Shown: positions 11,060 through 22,682, numbered from the stretch's first letter. The stretch is DNA of 64,000 bases from Odontesthes bonariensis (GCF_027942865.1 NC_134524.1:3730536-3794535); one strand, 5' to 3'. A program made the numbers and translations. Notes: generated by a model not told the origin, from the sequence alone.

Positions 11060-12977
11060 GAAAACACGTTCCTTTGCCCAGACGCGGGTCACCGGGGCCT
11101 CCCCCTGGAGCCAGGCCCACCAGCGAGCGCCTGGTGGCCGGGTCTGTGCCCATGGGGCTCGATCGGGGCACAGCCCGAAAATATGACATGGGTCCCCCTT
11201 CCGAAGGGCTCACCACCCGTGGGAGGGGCCAAGGGGGTCGGGTGCAGTGTGAGCTGGGTGGCAGGCGGAGACCTTGGCGGTCTGATCCTCGGCTACTGAA
11301 GCTCTTGGGACGTAGAACGTGGAACGTCACCTCTCTGCTGGGGAAGGAGCCTGAGCTGGTGCGTGAGTGAGGCTGAGTGGTTCTGGCTAGATATAGTCGG
11401 ACTCACCTCGACGCATGGCTTTGGCTCCGGAACCAGCCTCCTTGAGAGGGGTTGGACTCTCTTCCACTCTGGAGTTGCCCGTGGTGAGAGGCGCAGAGCA
11501 GGTGTGGGCATACTTATTGCCCCCCGGGGGGGAAGCGGTGCACCGTCAACACCGTGTATGGTGAGGGCGGGGCTCTGCTGATCTCATCTAGGGACGTCGT
11601 GAGTCGGAGGGGGGCCTCCTCAGTCCTACTGACACGCCTTCTGATGAGGAAGCAGAGTTGGGGAGTTCGGACCTCAGTGGGGCCTAAAGGGCCCCGGGGG
11701 TGGATGAGGTCCGTCCTGATTTCCTCAAGGCTCAGGATGCTTTAGGGCTGTCTTGGTTGACACGCCTCTGCAGCATTACGTGGACATCGGGGACAGTGCC
11801 TCTGGACTGGCAGATCGGGGTGGTGGTCCCCCTCTTTAAAATGGGGGGCTGGGGGGTGTGTTCCAATTATAGGGGGATCACACTCCTCAGCCTCCCTGGT
11901 AAGGTCTATTCGGGGGTACTGGAGAGGAGGATCCGCCGGATAGTGGAATCTGGGATTCAGGAGGTGCAGTGTGGTTTTCGTCCTGGCCGTGGAACAGTAG
12001 ACCAGCTCTATACCCTCAGCAGGATCCTGGAGGGAGCATGGGAGTTCGCCCAACCGGTCTACATGTGTTTTGTGGACTTGGAGAAGGCGTTCGACCTTGT
12101 CCCTCAGGGACTCTGGTGGGGGGTGCTCCGGGAGTATGGAGTGCCGGACTCCTTGATATGGGCTGTTCAGTCTCTGTATGACCGGTGTCAGAGTTTGGTC
12201 CGCATTGCCGGCAGTAAGTCGGACATGTTTCCTGTGAGGGTTGGACTCCGTCAGGGCTGCCCTTTGTCACCGATTCTGTTCATCATTTTTATGGACAGAA
12301 TTTCTAGGCGCAGCCAGGGCGTTGAGGGGGTCCGTTTTGTCGACCTCAGAATCGGGTCTCTGCTTTTTGCGGACGATTTGGTTCTGTTGGCGTCGTCGGG
12401 CCGTGACCTTCAGCTCTCACTGGAGCGGTTCGCAGCCGAGTGTGAAGCGGCTGGGATGAGAATCAGCACCTCCAAATCCGAGACCATGGTCTTCGGCCGG
12501 ACAAGGGTGGAATGCTCTCTCCGGGTCGGGAATGAGTTCCTTCCCCAAGTGGAGGAGTTCAAGTATCTCTGGGTCTTGTTCACGAGTGAGGGACGAATGG
12601 AGCAGGAGATTGACAGGCGGATCGGTGCGGCGTCTGCAGTGATGCGGGCTCTGCACCGGCCCGTCGTGGTGAAGAAGGAGCTGAGCCAGAAGGCGAAGCT
12701 CTCGATTTACCGGTCAATCTATGTTCCTACCCTCACCTATGGTCACGAGCTGTGGGTAGTGACCGAGAGAACGAGATCGCGAATACAAGCGGCCGAAATG
12801 AGTTTCCTCCGCAGGGTGTCTGGGCTCTCCCTTAGAGATAGGGTGAGAAGCTCGGTCATCCTCCCTGGTGAGGTGTTTCTGGGCCCGTCCCACTGGGAGG
12901 GACTATGTTTCTTGACTGGCCTGGGAACGCCTCGGAGTCCCCCCAGAAGAACTGGAGGAAGTGACCGGAGGACCTAA
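11060..12977 (+). mobile_element. LINE (RTE/Rex3-like) with broken endonuclease and RT-coding ORF
   Basis: A degraded non-LTR retrotransposon. The 5' GC-rich leader is followed by endonuclease-like coding (WNVTSLLGKEPELVRE, then RGWTLFHSGVARGERRRAG) broken by a stop at 11368 and frame changes. The ORF at 11700-12977 encodes reverse transcriptase: NYRGITLLS, FVDLEKAFDLVP, GLRQGCPLSPILF and the catalytic FADDLVLL. After RDRVRSS an internal deletion jumps to LPGEVF, so most of the C-terminal region is gone. Placement in the fish RTE/Rex3-like group is from memory of such sequences and is not certain. It cannot be autonomous. Confidence 0.8.
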
Positions 12978-12984
12978 GAGACTG

Positions 12985-13232
12985 CTACGACACCACGGAC
13001 TGGTATGTACTGCTGGGTGCACAGAGGGGATGACTCACTGTCTCAAAGACGATCTCAACTTCTGTGCAGATGTGGTCGCCCCCACCAAGACTGTTCGGTG
13101 ATACCCAAACAACAAACCATGAGTAACATAGGGAGTCAAGGCTGTCCTCAACCAGAAGAAGAAGGCCTTCAGGACCAAAGGACAAGGAGGAGCTGAAAGC
13201 AGCACAGAGGGAGGTGAAACGCTGCCTGAAGG
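12985..13232 (+). mobile_element. Second LINE fragment (ORF2 linker region), split by an LTR
   Basis: In shifting frames this reads as a fragment of a non-LTR ORF: a KTVRCYPNNKPW-like stretch, then a Lys/Glu-rich region ending EELKAAQREVKRCLK. The reading resumes at 14030 with EAKD after the LTR, which therefore inserted into this LINE. Several frameshifts. Confidence 0.5.
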
Positions 13233-14029
13233 TGTCACGCCATGAGACTCACGTTTTAGTTATCATGTTTTAAGTTACGTTTTTGTGTTTCATGTCTTGG
13301 TTTTGAGTTTTTGGTTGTTCCATTAGTTCATTCACGGCACCTGTTTATTTCCCACCAGCTGCACCTTGTCCCCAATCACTCACTCCCTATTTAGTTTCCT
13401 GCCTCCCCTGTCAGTTTGTTGGATCTTTTTCGTCTCTTGTCTTCCATGTCTCACCTGCCTTGTAATCCATGTTCCACGATCCCTGTCAAGCTAAGTATTT
13501 ATTATCCATGCCATGTTAAGTCCTTTGTTTTGTTTTGTTTTTCCAAGTATTTATCCAGTCAAGTTTTTTGAATCCGGCTCTGTCGCGCCCATGGACTCTT
13601 GTTTTTAGTTTTTAGTTTCATGTTTTAGGTTCTTAGTCCATGTTTAGTGTTTAGTTTTGCCATGTTTTAGTTTCCCTTCACTTACCAGTTCATTAGTTTC
13701 ACTCACTTCACCTGTGTTTTTTCCCTCAACTGCACTCACTCTCCAATCACTCTCACTCCCTATTTAGTTTCCAGTCTCCCATCTCAGTTTGCCGGATCTT
13801 TGTTGCCATTCATGCCCTTCATGTCTCCTCACCCATGCTACCAGTTTTTTCCAAGATAAGTATTTATATATTATGCCATGCCAAGTGTTTTTGTTTGTTT
13901 TTTCACAGTTTGATTTTTGAATCCGGCTAAGCAGCGCTTTGTGTTGAAACTTTGTTTTTTGTTAATAAATCACCCTTTATTTTTGAAAAGTCTGCATCCG
14001 TGTCCTCCCTTCCCCATACCTACCTGACA
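13233..14029 (+). mobile_element. Composite solo LTR (gypsy-like) with 5-bp target duplication
   Basis: The element starts TGTCACG and ends CCTGACA, and is flanked on both sides by GAAGG (13228-13232 and 14030-14034). It contains two related halves: 13233 to about 13582, and about 13583-14029, each with the succession TTTTAGTT, TCCCTATTTAGTTTCC, AAGTATTTAT, GAATCCGGCT. Only the second half has the polyadenylation signal AATAAA and the terminal part. The TG...CA ends and 5-base duplication fit a Ty3/gypsy LTR. No internal genes remain. Confidence 0.75.
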
Positions 14030-14064
14030 GAAGGAGGCAAAGGACTGAGCTGTATTTGGGCTAA

Positions 14065-14370
14065 AGGTGGCTAACCGAACACTCTGGTGGTCAACAAACC
14101 AAAGGAGAAGGCAGCAGTGGGACAAGTTAAAAAAACACCACAGGTTGAAGCAGGAAGTTAAAGAAGTAGGAAGTGAAGGCAGCAGCGGTGTCAGTGGTAA
14201 TGGGAGGCCTCTGGTATCCCTGGCCTGGTGTTACGGTGCTTGTTGTCCCCTCTTTCCTGTCCTCTCAAACCCCATAGGACCATAGAGGGCTGAAAACCGA
14301 GGCAAAATTATGTCCAGGACAGGGCGTACTTTGAACAGCCTGTCATGACCTGGCTGACCCCTACCCACAT
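14065..14370. other. No recognised feature
   Basis: A continuation of LINE or unique sequence with only short open frames. Nothing was assigned. Confidence 0.4.
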
Positions 14371-14372
14371 AC

Positions 14373-15395
14373 TCAAGAGTTGTTGGCAAAGTGGAGGAAA
14401 GAGAGAATTATTTCGAATCTGTTCCTGGCCATCACTTTTCCAAAGCCAGGGTTGTGTGTTGGCCAAAACTCTGCCCAGTAGTCCTCAATTTCAGGCTTGT
14501 CCACTTGCTCCATGCACAAATGCAGGGCTAGAAAAGCCTTCATTTCGGACACTGTTACATCACACCACTGATGGAAACCAGATTTGGGCTTTAGTTCATG
14601 AGAGGACAGATACTGGCGCGCATAACGATTTGTCTCCGTTGTAAGGAGGTTCCAAAACTCGTCAGTGAGAACGAGGGAGAGAAAACCTAAGGGGGAAGCA
14701 TTTGCGAAGTCATCCTCACCCAAAAAACCAACAGGCTCACTAAATGACTTTATCCAGTCCTCATATTCTTCCTCTCTCGGCAAATGCAAATGCACCCAGC
14801 CACTATCATCGGTGACATCTCTGCCAACATGTCGTCTCCCCCTCCCACGCACACGAGGAGGGCAGCGGCTAGTAATGCTACGGCCTCTCACTCCCCTGCT
14901 GCCACGACCAACACCTCTCCTACGGACACTACGGCCACGCTCACCACTGCCACCCACCCTGTAAAAGCCAGATAAAGGGACAGAAGGACTGTGTGTTTGT
15001 GCTTGAACATTGTGTGATCCGATGTCAGGATCATTGCGCTGGCGGATAGGCAAAGCGCCGCGGCTAGCCGCACCACCGGGGGCTGGGTGGAGAGAGCGCA
15101 TGCTAGAGATACCAGACCCACTTCTCCCACCCCTGATTCCTTGGCCAACACCTCTACGGACACTGCGACCGCGTTCCCCACTACCACACACTCCATTGAG
15201 GTTGGATAACGGCACCGAATGAGTTGGAGTGTGTGTGTGTGCTTGGAGAACAGCCTCGCTTCGCTTGCCGGCACCATTGCCTTCGGAAGTTTCACCGTGG
15301 GAAGCATGAGCGCTCGTCCGATCCTCCTCCTCACGAGGTAAAAACTCTCGGAATCGGCAAATAGCATGCTCAATACTTCCGCACGGTTCAACTCC
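14373..15395 (-). pseudogene. piggyBac transposase, N-terminal part
   Basis: The minus-strand open frame holds a Gly/Arg-rich N-terminal region, a stretch with LPREEEYEDW, then LTDEFWNLLTTETNRYARQ, WCDVTVSEMKAFLALHLCM and FGKVMARNRFEIILSFLHF. These match the start of the DDE_Tnp_1_7 domain of piggyBac/PGBD proteins. Upstream, ELNRAEVLSMLFADSES in another frame looks like the true N-terminus, so one frameshift lies near 15340. The catalytic aspartates would lie beyond the truncation, so the protein is inactive. Confidence 0.8.
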
Positions 15396-15399
15396 TTAC

Positions 15400-15720
15400 A
15401 ACCTGATAAAGAAGGCTGGTTCTGTTCTGGGGACGACTGTGGAACCTCTGGAGACAATAATGCAAAGAAGGATTTTGCATAAAATCAAGAGAATTATGGA
15501 CAACCCTGAACATCCTCTCCATGAGACTGTTATCGGAAAACAGAGTCTCCTCAGTCAAAGGCTTCTTCAGTTTGGATGCAAAACGGACCGCTACAGGAAA
15601 TCTTTCCTGCCCACAGCCATCAGCATCTATAATAACTCCTTGATTTAATTGAGCTACATCAACATTTAATTTCCCTCTGGGATAAATAAAGTATTTTTGA
15701 ATTGAATTGAATTTGAATTG
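15400..15720 (+). mobile_element. 3' end of an L2/CR1-like LINE
   Basis: The frame (from KAGSVLG, then EPLETIMQRRI, HPLHETVIG and RYRKSFLPTAISIYNNS) ends at a stop at 15646-15648 and matches the conserved C-terminus of CR1/L2/Rex1-type ORF2. It is followed by a short 3' UTR and the TGAATT-type simple tail at 15697-15720 typical of these LINEs. Only this 5'-truncated end is present, inside the piggyBac element. Confidence 0.7.
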
Positions 15721-16131
15721 AAGGCATGGTGTTAAAAACTCACTAATAGTTCGCTGACAATAAAAATTCGACTCGCACGTCTCTACAGAAAAGCTCTGAA
15801 TAAATAAATCCGTATCTGAGCTAGCGTGGCTTTTTGCACTGCTTTATAAAGACACTGTGAAGTACAAAATGACGTGAGCTTGGTCTTGTTTGAAAGGGTA
15901 ACATGTTTGCCAACTAGTGGTAGGAGGACTGAAACCTTAAATCCCGTTTATTTTATCTACAGACTGTTTTGTTTGTGCTGACGTCATGTCGCAATTCTGC
16001 GACTTTGGCGGTTAGAGGGTTAATATCTCAGTACAGTGAGAAGGAGAAGAACTTCTCTCTCTTACAGGAAGAAGGCGGCCTCTCTTTGGTGCGACTATAT
16101 TTGAAAAGCGGTCAGATGGCTGAGAGGCACG

Positions 16132-17812
16132 ATGAGGGAAGCGTCTGTGCGTCTGCTCTGTGAGTACAGAAACTCTGTTTTAACTGTGTGTTTATGGGCT
16201 GATGGAGCAGACGGGCTGCATCAAAGCACCATCTGAACTGTGTTAGAGAGGAAACCTGAAAGTTTTCATCTTTAAAGGAGCACGTATGTGGACACGTGTC
16301 TTTAACACCAATAAGCGGAACTACATGTGCTGCATCATGTAGGAACAACTGAGTAATGGCACAGAAACAAAGCTCAGAGAAAACAGGACCAATCTAAAGT
16401 CACCTGGACATTTATCTGAAGCTTTTATGTTATTTTGCATGTTTAACTCAAAGCAAACTGAATGTGATTTCTCTTTAGTTCTGAGCTCACTGCTCTGCTG
16501 CCCCACAGGGAGAGGTCAGTGACGTTTTATACCTGTTCAAATGTTTCTAGTTATTCTGAGAAGAGATCAGCAGGTTTTTAATCTATTTATTCTTTACTTA
16601 TGTCAGCGCTCACAGCTGGTCTGACTGTGAGTCCCAGCAGCTCTCAGCTGTTTGAAGGAGACTCTGTGTCTCTGAGCTGTGAGGAGGACCACAGCTCTGC
16701 TGGATGGACTCTGAGGAGGAACACAAGCAGAGGAACCAGGACTCAGTGTGGATCAGGATGGGGCAAAGCAGCTGGTTCCTCCTGTAAGATCAGCTCCACA
16801 TACCCGTCTGACAGTGGAGTTTACTGGTGTGAGTCCAGAGAGGGAGCAGCCAGTAACAGCATCAGCCTCACTGTCTCTGGTAAGATCAGACTGTGGAGTT
16901 AGTGCTGATGAAGCTGTGTGGAAATGGATGAAATGCTGTAGTTTGTCTCTGTGTTGAGGTGGATCAGTGATCCTGCAGAGTCCTGTCCTCCCTGTGATGG
17001 AGGGAGGTGACGTCACTCTGAGCTGTCGAACAAAGACCCCTCCCTCCAACCCCCCAGCTGCTTTCTATAAAGATGGCTCCCTCATCAGGGCGGAGCCTAC
17101 AGGTCACATGACCCTCCTCCATGTTAACAGGTCTGATGAAGGCCTCTACAGGTGTAGCATCAGCGGTCATGGAGAGTCTCCACCCAGCTGGATCTCTGTC
17201 ACAGGTGAGGAGCTTCACTGTCATTTCAGCACTTATTTCATCCACAGTCACCTGACCAGGTGGGATTCTGTCTGCAGAGAAACCTACAACCACAGCTCCG
17301 CCCACATCTGCAGCTCCGCCCACATCTGTAGCTCCGCCCCCTGCCTCAGCCTCCCTCCACCTTGTGTTCAGACTGCTCCTCCACCTGCTGGTGTTCTGTC
17401 CGTACTTCATCTCCACCCTCCTCATGGTGTCTTTATATCGACACAGAGCCACAGGTAACACTCTGAACCATTCACTGACCTGTCAATCAATCAATCAATC
17501 AATCAATCCACCAACCAATCAATCAATCCACCAACCAACCAACCAACCAATAAATCAACCAATCAACCAATCAATCAACATATCAATCAATAAAACAACC
17601 AAACAACCAATCAATCAATCAACCAATCAATGATTTCCAGGTCTCTCTAACTGAACTCTCCTTGTTTTGTTGAATTTTCTTCATTTCCTTTCTCACCTGC
17701 TCTGACTACAGGAAGTAAACTGCCCGTCTCCATGGTGATGACCCCGCCCACCCAGGCTGAGCAGGGATTGGATGATGACTATGATGATGTCACCACAGAG
17801 CATCACTTCTGA
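16132..17812 (+). CDS. Fc receptor-like membrane protein (activating-type module)
   Basis: A complete six-exon gene: 16132-16159, 16479-16514, 16607-16879, 16959-17204, 17278-17454 and 17712-17812, totalling 861 bases (286 aa and TGA). Every internal junction is GT/AG in phase 1. Signal peptide ([10 protein letters not shown] then LSSLLCC) split by the 36-base mini-exon; Ig domain 1 ([19 protein letters not shown]); Ig domain 2 (TLSCRTK, LYRCSIS); three hexapeptide stalk units ([18 protein letters not shown]); a membrane segment with Arg and His ([10 protein letters not shown]); and a tail ending [13 protein letters not shown]. The start is the ATG that splices in frame to the mini-exon; an ATG at 16115 is out of frame. 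A piggyBac end lies just upstream and may have replaced the native promoter. From Ig1 to the 3' flank it is the inverted twin of the gene at 8010-9397. A short-tail receptor acting with an adaptor is inferred. Confidence 0.87.
17480..17633. repeat. CAAT/CCAA microsatellite in FCRL intron 5
   Basis: Tandem four-base units (CAAT with CCAA variants). The same intron in the sister copies carries the same repeat at different lengths. Confidence 0.92.
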
Positions 17813-18139
17813 CCTGAGCTGAACGTCTCATCACTCTCTACCTGCTGTGTACCACCTGTCAACATCATCCACTAAAGGACAAAGTTCTGTCTCAGAGTGG
17901 GTCGTCTCCTTGGTACCGTTCAGAGCTACGAACCCTCAAACTAACTTTGACAAAACCCAAAAGGAAATGGCGTTCTATCAAATCCAAACATTGACTCCTT
18001 GCCTGGTAAGACTGCCTCATAACATGTAAAAATATCTCAGGCAGGAGAAGAGCCACATGCCATTCAAAGCTAACTGAGGAAAATCAAAGCAATCCCAGGT
18101 TTCTTTGTACTTCTGTGGTCAGTTTGACTCACAGCCATC

Positions 18140-18815
18140 GGTCTTAAACAAGGTGACAAACGACCTCCTTACTGCCTCTGATAATGGTTTAGTCCCTTTT
18201 CTGGTCCCGTTTGATATCCCTGAACTTATTGCTACCATTGACCATAACTTCTTATTAACAGGACTTAAATATTTAATTGGAATCAAGGGTACCGCTTCAG
18301 ACCGGTTCAAGTGTTCTCCTAATACATGCTAACTTTGGGCGATATCATCAGGAAACATGACATGATATCCATCGCTATGCTGATGATCCTCAACTCTATG
18401 TATCAATGAAACCTGATTAAACGAACCAGTTTTAAAAAATGAGACTTTTCTTAAAGGCATAAAGCCTGGTTAAGCTGTAATTTCCTACTCCTTTTACCCT
18501 AAAATGCTCAGAGAGTCACTACCTAACCACAGAGTTGGTCTCCATGGCATCGCCTCAGCCCCTAGTTCTACTGTGAGGAATCTCGGGGTCATTTTTGACC
18601 AGGATTTGTCTTTTAACTCTCACCTTAAACCGGTCTATAGAGCTAACTTTTTCCTCTGCTAAACATCACGAAAATAACGAGCATCTTGTGCCAAAGTGAT
18701 GCTGAAAAATTGGTTCCTACATTTGTTACATGCAGGCTGAACTACTGCAATGTTGTTTTAGCTGACTGTCCAAGCAGCTCCCTGAAGATCTTTCAGCAGA
18801 TCCAAAATCATGGCC
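18140..18815 (+). mobile_element. L2-like LINE fragment, RT region, degraded
   Basis: Frames in succession read VTNDLLTASDNGLVP, IDHNFLLTGLKYLIGIKGT, then RNLGVIFDQDLSFNSHLK, then FVTCRLNYCNVVLADCP. These are the ordered landmarks of L2/Maui-type reverse transcriptase, with stops, frameshifts and loss of the catalytic YADD region. It begins just after the 3' flank shared by the two inverted FCRL genes. Confidence 0.7.
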
Positions 18816-19921
18816 CTTCTTGGACTTTAACTCACCCGTATCTGGCAAAGCAAAGAAAATCAAGTCATTTCTGTGGGTATTTGTAGTTATTTTTACATTT
18901 GTCCTGTCTTTGGTGGAGCTGAGACTGCTGCCCTGTGAGGCCTTTCTTAGCCATCAGCAGACTTTAAATCATCAGCATTGTCCAAAAAATGAGAATTAAT
19001 CCTTGTTTTCACAAGAGATACCAAAGCTCATTGGTGACTGGACTGTTGAACACTCAGTGTTGGCTCCAAAAGGAAGATCCAGGGTTTCAGCGCTACCTGC
19101 TAATAAAAGCAGGGACTCTGATTAGAAACAAACTCTGACTACGTAAATCAGCCTCACTGCTTCCTCAAGCAGTGCTGAACATCTAAAACTGTTTAAATAT
19201 CTCCTGGATTTAGAGGCATTATAACAGCTTTGAATGCAGATGTTTGAATTTTAAATTTCAGAGCTGTTAGGAAATTGTGGGAGGAGCCTGATGACACCTT
19301 TTAAACGGGCCAATCAGAGCAAGCTGGGCCCTTTGTGGTGAGGGGCAGCCTCCCTACTTTCTACTTCGACTGTTAATCTGTAAATATGTTGTTAGATGGC
19401 AACTTTAAAGTGCAAGTTCAGACTTATTATGAATAAAATCAGTTAGTTCCAGCTGAGTGTTAGTGTGTGATATGTATTTTTTTTTCAAAAAGTGACCTTT
19501 TAAAGTTTAAAGTTGATCAAAATAATCTTATTTAACACATGAAAGCAGATAAACAGCAAATCTTCCTGCCCAGAGGACCTCCATCATGTACCTGTGTATA
19601 CACCACTTCACCTGCATCACACAGGTGTTTATTAAGCTGTGCAATGACTTTTGGTGCAAATGAAGCTTTGCAGATGTTTGGAAATAAAACATTTAACAAA
19701 TAAAATCAAAGAAAAGGAACTTCTGAGTCTGTGTTTGTTACCATGTGACCGCGCCGTCCTGTTTGTGGGTTGTTGCCTCTCTTCTGGTATCAGAGTGTTT
19801 CCTGGTTGGTGCAGCAGAGACAAACACTCAGAGCCTCTGACATGTGGCGGCGCCCAAAGAGGAAGAGGAGGTTCTCACCGAGAGTCAAACTGCCGCTGGT
19901 CTCACTTCATCCAGCTGCAGA
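18816..19921. other. Intergenic stretch without recognised genes
   Basis: Only short ORFs and no known repeat family was identified. The last 150 bases are the 5' flank of the next FCRL gene. Confidence 0.5.
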
Positions 19922-21558
19922 ATGGAGGGAACATCTGTACGGAGGCTGCTGGGTGAGTCCCGTCTGCTGGATGTGTGTTGGTGTGTGAGTCGCTGCTGCT
20001 TCCCACAGCAGAGCAGTCGCTGAAGCTCCCACTGACCTGAGTGTGTTTTCCCTTCAGCTCTGAGCTCCCTGCTGTGCTGCACAACAAGCCGAGGTCAGTG
20101 AACTCCTTCCATCAGTCTGACTCTGGTTCTGTCCCAGAAACCCCGTCTGACAGCAGCAACACTCTGTGTGTCTTTGCTGGGAGAAACAAACTGTTTCAGC
20201 TCTGACTCTGTCACACTCTGAGCTTATTTCATGTCCGCTTCATGGAAACCATCACCTGTTGTGTCATTTCAGCGCTCACAGCTGGTCTGACTGTGAGTCC
20301 CAGCAGCTCTCAGCTGTTTGAAGGAGACTCTGTGTCTCTGAGCTGTGAGGAGGACCACAGCTCTGCTGGATGGACTCTGAGGAGGAACACAAGCAGAGAA
20401 ACCAGGACTCAGTGTGGATCAGGATGGGGCAAAGCAGCCGGTTCCTCCTGTAAGATCAGCTACACATACCCATCAGACAGTGGAGTTTACTGGTGTGAGT
20501 CCAGAGAGGGAGCAGCCAGTAACAGCATCAGCCTCACTGTCTCTGGTAAGATCAGACTGTGGAGTTAGTGCTGATGAAGCTGTGTGGAAATGGATGAAAT
20601 GCTGTAGTTTGTCTCTGTGTTGAGGTGGATCAGTGATCCTGCAGAGTCCTGTCCTCCCTGTGATGGAGGGAGGTGACGTCACTCTGAGCTGTCGAACAAA
20701 GACCCCTCCCCCCAACCCCCCAGCTGATTTCTATAAAGATGGCTCCCTCATCAGGGCTGAGCCTACAGGTCACATGACCCTCCGCCATGTTACCAGCTCT
20801 GATGAAGGCCTCTACAGGTGCAGCATCAGCGGTCATGGAGAGTCTCCACCCAGCTGGATCTCTGTCACAGTTGAGGGTTACTCAGGTGACTCTCTGTGAT
20901 TCCTGAGCTGAGTTTAAAGAGTTTAAACATTCATAATGTGACGGTGATGTGATAAATATCTTTATTTCAGATAAACCCACCACCACCCTTTGCCCTACAT
21001 CTGCACCTCCCCCTGATTCTTCCTCTCTTCTTTTCTTCCTGGTGTTGCCTCTTGTTTCTGTCTGTGTTGTGGTTCTGCTGGTTCTGCTGGTGAGACGATG
21101 CAGCTGCAACAAGTCTGAAGGTGAGACAGATTTCTGGAGTTATGTTTCCAGGTTTTATTACATGATGTCCATAATTCATTAAGATAGTTTTATTATCATT
21201 CATTCAAGTCGTTCAACACATTTTTCTGTTTCTGGAACACATTTAAGACTAAATGAATGAACTAAACTATATATTATATACATTTATTATATAAGTGCTT
21301 ATTAAAGTCATTCAGTCTTGTGTGTGTTATTACTCGTAAAAAACTGAATTCCTGATAATCTCTTTTAACTTCAGCTGATGAAGAGGAGGAGGAAGACTTG
21401 ATGACATACAGTTACGTCAGATATGACATCATCACCAACAGAATATCAAACAGAGCAAAGGTAAAGCTGTGTTTTTACTGGTTTAACAGGAAATATTCTG
21501 TGTTCATCAAGACATTCAGAAAAAGAACATTTTCAAAAGTTTAAACGTTTTACAGTGA
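19922..21558 (+). CDS. Fc receptor-like membrane protein (inhibitory-type, ITIM-like tail)
   Basis: Exons 19922-19952, 20058-20093, 20273-20545, 20625-20885, 20971-21120 and 21375-21460 give 837 bases (279 aa) with GT/AG ends and phase-1 junctions. The last exon ends in phase 0, and the next candidate acceptor (at 21555) would bring TGA (21556-21558) directly into frame; this last step is the least certain. Unspliced read-through would instead stop at about 21541-21543. Signal peptide [10 protein letters not shown] then ALSSLLCC; two Ig domains nearly identical to the gene at 16132; stalk DKPTTT...; a membrane segment without charged residues ([20 protein letters not shown]); and an acidic cytoplasmic exon with [15 protein letters not shown] fits the ITIM pattern [IVLS]xYxx[ILV], suggesting phosphatase recruitment. 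In the Ig2 exon the usual donor GTGAGG is TTGAGG, so a donor 15 bases downstream is used, adding five codons. Confidence 0.8.
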
Positions 21559-22022
21559 AGAAAACATCAGAAAGTAATTGGTAGTAACTGTGAGCAGGAT
21601 GAACTTATGTTGATGATCAGGATACTTTAATACCATCAGAAGATAAAAACACCTCAAAGATGCTGTTTCAGCCTCTCAAACTGAACTCATGTGGAGTTAG
21701 AAAGTGTGCATGTGAAAGCACAGCTGCAGCTTCCTCCTGCAGTCTGTTCTCTGATGCTGAGACTTCTCTCTGCACAGAGCTCTGCTGTGGTTGCTGATAG
21801 TGTGACAGCAGATCTGCTTTCCACCCTGTGGTCAAAGCTGTTAACTTTTATAAACAGAAGCTGGCAGCTTTGTGGTCGTCCACTCAGCAGAGGTGTTAAG
21901 AAGAGGTGCAATGTTTTCCCCAGCAGCAGTGCTGTTAAAGTTTTACCTGCAGGGATATAATCTGGATGTATTTCATGTTGCAGAAAGCCATCCAGCTGCA
22001 GTCTGCTCTGCAGTCAGGACAC

Positions 22023-22498
22023 ACAGCGGTCATGGAGAGTCTCCACCCAGCTGGATCTCTGTCACAGGTGAGGAGCTTCACTGTCATTTCAGCACTTATT
22101 TCATCCACAGTCACCTGACCAGGTGGGATTCTGTCTGCAGAGAAACCTGCAACCACAGCTCCGCCCACACCCATAGCTCCGCCCACACATGTAGCTCCGC
22201 CCATATACGTAGCTCCACCCACACCTGTAGCTCCGCCCCCTGCCTCAGCCTCCCTCCACCTTGTGTTCAGACTGCTCCTCCACCTGCTGGTGTTCTGTCC
22301 GTACTTCATCTCCACCCTCCTCATGGTGTCTTTATATCGACACAGAGCCACAGGTAACACTGAACCATTCACTGACCTGTCAATCAATCTACAAATCAAT
22401 CGACCAATCAATCAATCAACCAATCAATCGACAAATCAACCAATCAATCAATCGATCGACCAACCAACCAACCAATCAATCGACCAACCAATCAATCG

Positions 22499-22546
<48 letters not shown>

Positions 22547-22646
22547 ACCAATCAATCAATCGACAAATCAATCGACCAATCAATCGACAAATCAACCAAT
22601 CAATCAATCAATCGACCAACCAATCAATCGACCAACCAATCAATCG

Positions 22647-22682
<36 letters not shown>

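Larger units (their letters stand above)
14371..16022 (-). mobile_element. piggyBac-type transposon, truncated, with terminal TTAA
   Basis: The minus-strand transposase remnant is described separately. The 5' end is at 16018: reading inward on the minus strand, TTAA (16019-16022) is followed by CCCTCTAACCGCC, a CCCT-type piggyBac terminus with its TTAA target. The other end is missing; homology stops in the transposase near 14371. A LINE tail (about 15400-15720) is inserted between the terminus and the coding part. The intact end lies about 110 bases upstream of the ATG of the plus-strand FCRL gene. Confidence 0.7.

Noticed and set aside
21691-21960. Possible extra FCRL exon after an acceptor at 21777
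   Set aside because: The frame is open, but there is no counterpart in other copies, no following donor and no receptor-tail motif.
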